64,000 nucleotides of DNA from NCBI GenBank assembly GCA_030562195.1, contig CM060202.1, forward strand, positions 6,758,001 to 6,822,000, in the 5' to 3' direction. This DNA comes from Nipponacmea schrenckii. Its lineage: Eukaryota; Mollusca; Gastropoda; Lottiidae. The translations under genes were made by a program, and so were the position numbers. A model generated the notes under the pieces. It was not told the origin of the DNA and made no database searches. It saw only the letters and a list, made by a program, of their open reading frames with translations. Shown in pieces: positions 1 to 7,585 of the stretch. Numbering within the stretch: position 1 is the first letter of the stretch; the number at the start of each line of letters is the position of its first letter.

Positions 1-390
1 CATTGAAAATTTTAGTTTCTATTGCATCAACATTAAATTTTGACGTGATGTAACTAAGCCAAGGGCAATAACTCAAAACCGTTCAAATTCGAACTTGACT
101 GCCGTCTTATCAATTCCAATGCTCACACCAAGTTTCATTAAAATCCATTGAAAATTGTAGCTTTTATTGTGTCTACAACAAATATTGAGGCAGGGCCATA
201 ACTAAAAAAATGTTCGTCGAAAAATCATCATAATCGAACTTGACCGTCGTCCTATCAATTCTAATGCTCACACTTAGTCTAATACAAATGAAAATTGTAG
301 CTTCTATTTGTCTACAACAAATGTTGACAGACCGATGGACCGACAGGGGCGACGACAATATGCGTCCACATATTCATGTGGGTGTTTAGA
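1..390 (+). repeat. 3' part of a pearl/BIV160-like tandem-core element
   Basis: Two diverged copies of the core repeat begin at about 60 and 191, recognised by 'agggcaataactca' or 'agggccataact' and followed by 'aagtttcattaaaatcc'. The element ends in the family's terminal block: 'gaccgacaggggcgacgac' and then the hairpin CCACAT-attc-ATGTGG at about 367-382. The 5' part lies outside the window. No coding capacity is seen. It lies just downstream of the last hnRNP exon in the window. Confidence 0.75.
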
Positions 391-436
391 AATTAGTCCA
401 CCATAGATTTTAATTAAATGTCAATAAATTACTTAC

Positions 437-652
437 CCCCTCCTCCATATCCTCCTCCTGTATTAAAATTACCACCAGGTCCCCCAAATGACCCTTCTCC
501 CTTATTACCACCCATATCCGTAGTCCCCATTCCCATCATATTGTTGGCTCCATTGCCCATTCCAGTACCCATAACATTGTTCCCAAAATTATCACCACCA
601 CTACAATTATCTTCTGGTGTAGAATTAAGGAAGAGTTCTATATAACGATGTT
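437..652 (-). CDS. HNRNPF/H-like: hnRNP F/H-like exon: end of RRM3 (copy 2) and glycine-rich tail
   Basis: The acceptor is 'tatttcag' and the donor 'gtaagt' at 431-436. The exon encodes 'QHRYIELFLNST', a Gly/Met/Asn-rich stretch and then 'GGPGGNFNTGGGYGGGG'. If the donor is used, the gene continues outside the window. If not, the frame reads GGK and stops at TAA within eight bases. The consensus donor favours splicing. Confidence 0.8.
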
Positions 653-2741
653 CTGAAATAACAAATAAAAAGTTTAAATGGGCAGTTCGTTCATTTTTAT
701 TTTCAAAAATATTGCAAATTATACATGAAAACATACACTTTAAACGGAAGTAAGAATTTGGTCCCTTACAAAAAAGGGTAGAATAGGTCTGTAAATAGTC
801 AAAATAGCCAACTTAGACTTATTTACACTTGGAAAAGTAAAGAGTGCTCTACCTCGAGCCTGTTTCACAAAAACTTAACTAAAGATGATTTTAGTGTTCC
901 AATGGTCAGATTGGTCAATCACTAAAATTGAGTTTTTATAAACCAATCAGGTTACTGCATTAATTTCTTAAAATCTTGATTGTATATTTGTTAAAATTTT
1001 AAAAAACAGGTCCCAGGTCTGGATCCACATATTAACAGGTGCATAAAGGGGTAATAACCTGAACAATAGATTGAATATCACTTACGCATGTTACATTTGT
1101 CTTTTTTCATAGCCTCAACAGCATCAACATGTGATTCAAAATCTACATTAGCTTCACCTGTAGGTCGATTGTTTGAACGGTATTCAAATTCTACTTTTAC
1201 TAGTCGTAGTGGAGAGAAAAACTGAAATAAAATTAAAAGGAGTTATCTCCCTGGGCAACAATTTATGCAAGGAATGAAGTCAGACAACCAATATTTTCCT
1301 GCTCATTGAACTAATGAAAGCAGAGAACATGAATCATCAAATATGAATGGAGTTCTACATCCTTCTGCACCTTATAGATGAATATATAAAGGATTTGAGA
1401 GCAAGTCTTCACCTCTTAGTCTGATAGATTTATTGAATTATAGAGGGATTATCTCCTATAGATTTATTAGATCTACAACTTACCTCTTGTATATCAGACT
1501 GTAGAGCCTGGAATGGTAAACCTCTCATATGAACTGAATGACCTGTATTACTCTTATACTGGCTTCCAGGCCGTGACCCTTCTCCCTTATTACCACCCAT
1601 ATCCGTAGTCCCCATTCCCATCATATTGTTGGCTCCATTGCCCATTCCAGTACCCATAACATTGTTCCCAAAATTATCACCACCACTACAATTATCTTCT
1701 GGTGTAGAATTAAGGAAGAGTTCTATATAACGATGTTCTGAAATAACAAATAAAAAGTTTAAATGGGCAGTTCGTTCATTTTTATTTTCAAAAATATTGC
1801 AAATTATACATGAAAACATACACTTTAAACGGAAGTAAGAATTTGGTCCCTTACAAAAAAGGGTAGAATAGGTCTGTAAATAGTCAAAATAGCCAACTTA
1901 GACTTATTTACACTTGGAAAAGTAAAGAGTGCTCTACCTCGAGCCTGTTTCACAAAAACTTAACTAAAGATGATTTTAGTGTTCCAATGGTCAGATTGGT
2001 CAATCACTAAAATTGAGTTTTTATAAACCAATCAGGTTACTGCATTAATTTCTTAAAATCTTGATTGTATATTTGTTAAAATTTTAAAAAACAGGTCCCA
2101 GGTCTGGATCCACATATTAACAGGTGCATAAAGGGGTAATAACCTGAACAATAGATTGAATATCACTTACGCATGTTACATTTGTCTTTTTTCATAGCCT
2201 CAACAGCATCAACATGTGATTCAAAATCTACATTAGCTTCACCTGTAGGTCGATTGTTTGAACGGTATTCAAATTCTACTTTTACTAGTCGTAGTGGAGA
2301 GAAAAACTGAAATAAAATTAAAAGGAGTTATCTCCCTGGGCAACAATTTATGCAAGGAATGAAGTCAGACAACCAATATTTTCCTGCTCATTGAACTAAT
2401 GAAAGCAGAGAACATGAATCATCAAATATGAATGGAGTTCTACATCCTTCTGCACCTTATAGATGAATATATAAAGGATTTGAGAGCAAGTCTTCACCTC
2501 TTAGTCTGATAGATTTATTGAATTATAGAGGGATTATCTCCTATAGATTTATTAGATCTACAACTTACCTCTTGTATATCAGACTGTAGAGCCTGGAATG
2601 GTAAACCTCTCATATGAACTGAATGACCTGTATTACTCTTATACTGGCTTCCAGGCCGTGACCCGGGAATTCTGTTACCCCCCATTCTATTGCCCATACC
2701 CCCACGACCACCTCTCGTTCCTCTATCATCATCATAGAATC
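437..2741 (-). CDS. HNRNPF/H-like: hnRNP F/H-type RNA-binding protein, RRM3 region with in-frame duplicated RRM3 (partial gene)
   Basis: Five exons on the minus strand (2741-2569, 2306-2171, 1737-1484, 1221-1086, 652-437), all with GT/AG sites and compatible phases. They encode the third quasi-RRM of the hnRNP F/H family. Seen directly are the start 'GHSVHMRGLPFQA', the middle 'FFSPLRLVKVEF' to 'PTGEANVDFESHVDAVEAM', and the end 'NMQHRYIELFLNST', followed by a Gly/Met/Asn-rich tail. This family binds G-rich RNA and regulates splicing in the nucleus. Because exons 2306-2171 and 1737-1484 derive from a 1085-bp tandem duplication, the predicted protein carries RRM3 twice, separated by a Gly/Met-rich linker. 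The last exon either splices on at a GTAAGT donor to an exon outside the window or reads through to a TAA a few codons later. RRM1 and RRM2, usual in this family, were not found. Symbol given to family level only. Confidence 0.85.
857..999 (+). repeat. Dispersed interspersed repeat, about 140 bp
   Basis: Begins 'gagcctgtttcacaaaaact' and ends 'ttgttaaaatttt'. The same sequence is at 1942-2084 (through the tandem duplication) and, about 90 per cent alike by eye, at 42040-42178 in the Mastermind intron. It looks like a short non-autonomous mobile element; class unknown. Confidence 0.6.
1086..1221 (-). CDS. HNRNPF/H-like: hnRNP F/H-like exon: middle of RRM3 (copy 2)
   Basis: Second copy of the 136-bp RRM3 core exon, with the same splice sites and phases as 2171-2306. 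No difference between the two copies was seen on reading them side by side. Confidence 0.88.
1340..1380 (-). repeat. SINE tail fragment
   Basis: The words 'aatggagttctacatcc' and 'ttctgcaccttata' match the 3' tail of the tRNA-derived SINE family seen in full at 38557 and 41191, in reverse orientation. An identical copy lies at 2425-2465 through the tandem duplication. Confidence 0.5.
1484..1737 (-). CDS. HNRNPF/H-like: hnRNP F/H-like fusion exon created by tandem duplication
   Basis: This 254-bp exon begins like the tail exon (QHRYIELFLNST, then Gly/Met/Asn-rich). At about 1574-1579 it switches to the sequence of the RRM3-start exon (RPGSQYKSNTGHSVHMRGLP). The switch point is the six bases TGACCC (GGGTCA on the coding strand), present at both ends of the repeated unit, and the reading frame is kept. 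The exon therefore closes the first RRM3 and opens the second. Flanking splice sites are intact (acceptor 'tatttcag', donor 'gtaagt'). Confidence 0.85.
1942..2084 (+). repeat. Dispersed interspersed repeat (duplicated copy)
   Basis: Identical to 857-999 because it lies inside the 1085-bp tandem duplication. Confidence 0.6.
2171..2306 (-). CDS. HNRNPF/H-like: hnRNP F/H-like exon: middle of RRM3 (copy 1)
   Basis: A 136-bp exon with acceptor 'tatttcag' and donor 'gtaagt', entering in phase 0 and leaving one base over. It encodes 'FFSPLRLVKVEF' through 'AMKKDKCNM', the core beta strands and second helix of the RRM. It looks identical to 1086-1221, from which it is offset by exactly 1085 bp. Confidence 0.88.
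2569..2741 (-). CDS. HNRNPF/H-like: hnRNP F/H-like exon: RGG-rich linker and start of RRM3 (copy 1)
   Basis: The acceptor is 'gtgttacag' and the donor 'gtaagt'. The exon needs one base from its upstream partner and ends in phase 0. It encodes 'FYDDDRGTRGGRGGMGN', a glycine/arginine-rich linker, and then the start of RRM3 ending in 'LQSDIQE'. The linker is typical of the segment between RRM2 and RRM3 in hnRNP F/H proteins. Its 3' part, up to about base 2658, is the upstream end of the tandemly duplicated block. Confidence 0.85.
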
Positions 2742-2770
2742 CTGTAACACAAATTAAATACGATCAATAA

Positions 2771-3998
2771 AGATAGCTTGCCAGGCAAGGTAACATACGC
2801 CCACATCAGCAAACAGAATATTCCATGTTTTTTCATTTAATCAAGGGCAATAACTCATTAACCAACATCTGGAATCGCACCACTTTTTAACTTGTCTGAG
2901 ATGTTATTAAGATGAATACACAAATTTCAATCAAATCAGATAAAAACTACAGCTTCTATTGCGTACACAAGTAAATTTTAACGTTCTTTCATTAAATCAA
3001 GGGCAATAACTCATAAACCGACATCTGAGATATTATCAAGATGAATACACATACCAAGTTTCATTCAAATCGGATGAAAACTACAGCTTCGATTGCATAC
3101 TGTGCGATGATAGCTTGAGGTTCATTGTGAATTCTTCCTTTTTAACAATTATAAAGTTGACAGAAAGTTCAATTAAATGTCATTGGCAGGTTATTTACTA
3201 TGGAAAAATTTACTATTTCACTATTCCTGGCAAAAAATGTGCGTAATTGTGTAAGTTTTAACGTTCTTTTCTGCTTACTACTAGGATATGAAACAGTTAC
3301 TATTTATAGACAAATCGGAAAGACCGCAGGAAAAAATTTTACAGTCGTTTTTATCAGTATTGGTGTCATTCAAAACCCTTCGTTTTTCTCATGTTCAACC
3401 GAAAGTACATCATCGGCATTTGTGACTTCGTAAAAAATATTAAATTTAACTGTAAATATTTGATGATTGAATTGTTTTGTTATTGTGATGTGATGTATGA
3501 CAGTACGTTATGATGAAAGAAACTAAACATTCATTCATTGAAATACATTTTACAGTTGGATACTAGTTGAATAGTACTTAGTATAGTATTTTTTACATCA
3601 ACAAAACATCGTTAAAATAATTTTTCCATTTAAACAAGGGCCATAACTCATAAACCGACATGGAATCGTGCCATTTTCAGACTTGTGCGCCATATTATAA
3701 AGATGAATACACATACCAAGTTTCATTCAAATTGGATAAAAACTACAGCTTCTAATGCGTACACAAGTAAATTTTAACGTTTTTCCATTTAATCAAGAGC
3801 CATAACTCATAAACCGACATCTGGAATCATTCCATTCTCGGACTTGTCCGAGATATTATCAAGATGAATACACATACCAAGTTTCATTCAAATTGGATAA
3901 AAACTCTGGCCTGTATCGCGTACACAAGTAATTGTTGAGGGACCGACAGACCGACAGGGGTGATGGCAATATACTTCCACATTTTCATGTGGGCATAT
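2771..3998 (+). repeat. Pearl/BIV160-like element with an interrupted tandem core
   Basis: The 5' end carries the short palindrome CTTGCC-A-GGCAAG (2778-2790) followed by 'gtaacatacgccca'. Core units begin at about 2846, 2998, 3631 and 3787, each with 'caagggcaataactcat' or a variant and 'aagtttcattcaaat'. The 3' end has 'gaccgacaggggtgatggc' and the hairpin CCACAT-tttc-ATGTGG (3977-3992). Bases 3100-3600 do not match the core and may be an insertion between units; nothing recognisable is in them. The element lies between the hnRNP exons and the candidate exon at 4026. Confidence 0.7.
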
Positions 3999-4025
3999 AA
4001 AAAGGCATGAATGGTTTAAAATTAC

Positions 4026-4129
4026 CTTTTGGAGATTTTGTTCCCTGGTGTATGGTACAGGTTTGATTCAATGTTACAGGTTTGCTTATCTTAAGCAATA
4101 CATCATCTCTGGCTGTACTCATTTTGAAT
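4026..4129 (-). CDS. Candidate unidentified exon, possibly 5' to the hnRNP exons
   Basis: A 104-bp open segment with acceptor 'gtcttttcag' and donor 'gtaatt'. It encodes 'MSTARDDVLLKISKPV', then 'TLNQTCTIHQGTKSPK' plus one leftover base. That base fits the phase of the hnRNP exon at 2741. The exon also accepts two upstream bases, which fits the candidate exon at 6013-6094 and, by chance or not, the last TRAP1 exon. I do not recognise the protein. It could be a first coding exon (ATG at 4122), an internal exon, or a false exon. Confidence 0.35.
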
Positions 4130-4186
4130 CTGAAAAGACAAGTATAAAATTTAATGAAAGAGAAAAAAGGAGTCTTTGGCAATATT

Positions 4187-4676
4187 CTTTAAAGGGATAA
4201 TAGGCGTTAGAATACACTCGTTCTACGGCTTATATTTGTGTTTCATATTGACTATTAGTAAAATAAGTATGCATCCCACACTTTACCAAATTTTAAAAAG
4301 CCACAATAAAAATATATTCGGAATTTTAAAAAAAAGTGAGCCAGCGACGAATCCATTCAGTTTGAGAATAAAAGCGTCTGGTAAATCAACGCTAAAACAT
4401 CATTTCTATGTCTATGGTGGAATTCAACAGTAGGGGTCAAGGACGCGTGAAAACCCACATGTTAGAGTTACTTCCCTTTATATTTACACGATTTGAAAAT
4501 CGCTTGATGGATGGCTCAAGCGTTTTATGATTAACTACTTTATTTTGGGGATTTATTGGATTTTAGAGGGATTTTGATGTATAGGTAAGTCCACTGATGG
4601 ATATATACTGTTATTGTCCAAATTTGAGTGAACTTAAAATTTTATGTTCGTTCTAACGCCTATTATCCCTTTAAAG
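4187..4676. mobile_element. TTAA-flanked MITE with 26-bp perfect inverted ends (piggyBac-like)
   Basis: CTTTAAAGGGATAATAGGCG at 4187-4206 continues to GTTAGAA at 4212, and its exact reverse complement is at 4651-4676. TTAA lies at 4189-4192 and 4671-4674. The element proper would be 4193-4670 (478 bp) flanked by a TTAA target duplication, as known for piggyBac-type transposition. The 85-residue open frame inside resembles no transposase. Confidence 0.7.
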
Positions 4677-6012
4677 AGACTGATCAACTATTTTTCAGGG
4701 GTTGTACTAGTTGTTCAAAAATAACTCAAACTATTTAATTTTTCAATGTCTTTTCTATAAATCACAGATTTCTCAAGAAGAAACAGGTTGTCATTTTAAC
4801 TTTTTAAAATTAATAATATCAGACATACATGGATTTGAAGACTCAATTTTGTAAAATACACTGTTAACACTATCACTGATTAGCTTAACTAAGAAATTTC
4901 TGTTTCTGAGACTAAGAAGGTACAAATGGCATTAAGGTGCAAATCAAGTTTTGTGATGTAAAAATATCTGGTTTGGTTGGGATATTTCAACTGGAAATGT
5001 CAAAATTTGAGTCTTGACCAAAAGATAAGAAATGAACACAATTTGAATTTATGACCTGTTACATAATCTTCTTATCTCTTCTTTTAACATTTATATCTGT
5101 TTAATTAGAGTGTAATTTTATTTACAAATTTAAGCAAATTTTATTTATACATATTGATTTATATTTTGTTTTAAAGCTGTGAATTTGCACATTATAAATC
5201 TGTTCGAATTTTATTTTTAAGTTAAGTAGAACTAAAAATTAAAAAAAAAAAGGATGTTAAAATCGCTTATTTCCCACAAGGCGTATTTTCAACAGTTTTC
5301 GGTCTATAAATAAATAAAGATATTGTTCGAAAGCTGATGAAAAGCAAATAACAGTTATGTCAATTAGAATGTTGCCAAGAGTCTTGTTTATGCGCTATGA
5401 TCATCTGAAGATATTGATGATACTTATTCTGTGGAATAACAAATTTGCAAGTTTTCTGCAAAACAAATTCCAAGAATTCTGATTTTTTGGTCATTTCAGA
5501 TGTTTCCTACTAATTTTCAGAATCTTGGTTTATAATTTTCTTTCTACTCATCTACCAATTTTTGAGAAAAAATAACGAAAAATAAAGAAGTCTGGATTTT
5601 GGCCCAAATTCAATACAAAATTTTTCAATCACGATATTCTGAAATTGCAGTTTGCTTTCAATATTTTCAGTTCTTTCAAGAATACACACAAAAATTAGAT
5701 AGTAGATCGAATCAAAAATTTGCATTTAATAGTGGATTTCTGAAATTTAAGAGTTTTCCGCCACACCGCTTCTGGTGTCTAAAAAAGTCCAAAACAATAT
5801 AGTTTTGAGCTCAACTCAAAAGCTGTAATAAAACTAACATATATATCAAAACCATTGTTCAATGTAAAAAATATATACAAGTCAAGAAAAAATACCCAAG
5901 TTAGGAAATCTTTTATTGAACAGAGCAATTGATTGGTGTGATATTAAATAATTCAGAACATGGAATGCAGAACAGCTTCGTCAGATGATGGATGGCAACT
6001 GGAGTCACTTAC
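4677..6012. other. AT-rich stretch without recognisable genes
   Basis: Long A/T runs and stops in all frames. The one open frame on the plus strand (5599-5802) has no recognisable motif. No repeat family known from elsewhere in the window was seen here. Confidence 0.5.
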
Positions 6013-6094
6013 AGTAAAATCACAAATAAGACTGTCAAGAAGTATTCTTGGGCCTTGGACTCTTCTATTTCCACCATTCCAAAATACTGTATGT
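6013..6094 (-). CDS. Candidate unidentified 82-bp exon
   Basis: The acceptor is 'tggaatttcag' and the donor a consensus 'gtaagt'. With one incoming base it reads DIQYFGMVEIEESKAQ and a short hydrophobic stretch. With two incoming bases it reads 'HTVFWNGGNRRVQGPRI' and on, also without a stop. The first reading is phase-compatible with both 6380-6398 upstream and 4026-4129 downstream. No family was recognised, so it is offered on splice-site quality alone. Confidence 0.25.
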
Positions 6095-6379
6095 CTGAAA
6101 TTCCAAATAGAACTTGATCGTATATTTGGACTCAGACCACACAAATTTTCTATATTATAAAAAGCCAAATTTAAACTGCAATTCTATAGATTGTTAAGTT
6201 GTGTAAATAGTAGGGTCAGAAGCAAGTTACAGGCACTACATATACAATCAAATATCATACTGCACTAAATCTGTGGTTTACAAACACAAACGACCACCAA
6301 AGTTCTTACTTAAATCTCAACAGAATATGGAATGGTGTAGATAGAAAAATCCTAAAATATAGAAGAAATTTCATCTTAC

Positions 6380-6398
6380 CTGTTTCAGTAAGATCCAT
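6380..6398 (-). CDS. Candidate first coding exon (MDLTET plus one base)
   Basis: An ATG followed by six codons and a consensus donor 'gtaaga'. The phase fits the exon at 6013-6094 and also, directly, the hnRNP exon at 2741. It is too short to identify, and a chance occurrence is likely enough that confidence is low. Confidence 0.2.
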
Positions 6399-6399
6399 G

Positions 6400-7457
6400 A
6401 CAATTTAAATCACAGAAATATTCTGTAGGTCTTCTCCATGTTTGAAAAGTCTTCAGACAAAAAAAAGCTTCAAAAACTAGCTCCTAATGGTGGTTGATTG
6501 GATTGAATTAATTTTTGAGCTGTCCTGATAGTACTGATTCGCGACATTCAAGATTTCACTCAGATGTATACGGTCTCGAAATATAACAAAAACTAAGCGT
6601 ATGTTGATGTAGCTACTGTAAAGACCTCTTGATATTTAATATCAGCTTTTCTTAAGTGATGTCATATTCCCCTTCAGGTATTTCAGACATATTCCAAAAA
6701 TTGAAATGATGCTAATAGAAGCCACAAATGGTCCTGATACACTAAAGAGCTTGGAAACTTCTATACTACATGTATCATTTTGTGAACCATTGTTTTTGGT
6801 CTGTATGTAATTTTTGTACGTTATGTTTGTATTGGTTGTTGGATATATATATTGTTTACGTTAATAATGGTTAAAATATCTTAAGTCTGAGTTCATAGCT
6901 CATAGTCATAGTAAATAAAAAAATAGAACAAAATATACAAAAACTCTGGGATATATCTACCACAAGCTCATACAGGAAGTGAGATGAAGAATGGAATAAT
7001 CAATGATAACAAATTTAGAAATACTATATTATATATATACTGTGCTTTATTATATATGACCTATTTTTTTTGCCGAAACATGGCAACCAGGGTACTTTCA
7101 GGAAACCAATATAGATTACTAAATTTTAAAAGTCATTTCTTGATCATAGGGATATTGGATTTTTTTTTTTTCTCTACTCTGCCTCCATGTCTCTGGAGAC
7201 ATGAACAGACAGACATGAACAGACAGACATGAACATCTGTATAAAGGGAATATTCCCATGGCATTTTGAGGGTTATCAGCTTCCATACCCTCCATACACA
7301 AAGAAAAAAGCATCGTCACTTTGAAGTAAAAGAATGAAAAATTTTCTCAGCACACCTTCCCCCAAGTTTTCATGAGCTTTAAATGGCTCTGTGTATATAT
7401 ATATATAGTATGTGACTGTGTGTGTACATGGTTGTAATATATATCTGATATGATTAC
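6400..7457. other. AT-rich spacer where TRAP1 3' exons would be expected
   Basis: No exon resembling the TRAP1 C-terminal domain was seen on the minus strand. A 14-bp unit, 'acatgaacagacag', is repeated about three times at 7199-7235, and a short (TA)n run is at about 7386-7407. Confidence 0.5.
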
Positions 7458-7585
7458 CTTGGTGCTGATAAAAAGTAAATATTTCGGGCACCAGCCTTCA
7501 TTCTGCCAGCATATTCATTTAATGTTGTTTTCTGACCCTCCGGTAAATTTGATGACTCGAATCTCAAAAGTTTTGCAATATCTTC
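7458..7585 (-). CDS. TRAP1: TRAP1 exon 13 (last one found)
   Basis: Begins '[18 protein letters not shown]' and ends '[11 protein letters not shown]' plus two bases, with acceptor 'gatctgcag' and donor 'gtaatc'. The intact donor means the message should continue, so the gene model is incomplete here rather than ended by a stop. Confidence 0.93.

Larger units (their letters stand above)
489..2658. repeat. Perfect-looking 1085-bp tandem duplication (2 copies)
   Basis: Bases 489-1573 recur as 1574-2658. Offsets measured at several landmarks (the breakpoint TGACCC, exon ends and intron words) are all 1085, and no mismatch was seen. Each copy holds part of a tail exon, an intron with a dispersed repeat, the RRM3 core exon, an intron with a SINE-tail fragment, and part of the RRM3-start exon. 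Six bases of microhomology (TGACCC) are shared at the breakpoints. Confidence 0.93.

Noticed and set aside
418..645. Proline-rich open frame on the plus strand
   Set aside because: It is the complement of the Gly/Met-rich hnRNP tail exon.
5960..6160. 66-codon open frame on the plus strand
   Set aside because: It overlaps a minus-strand segment with better splice signals; neither strand resembles a known protein.
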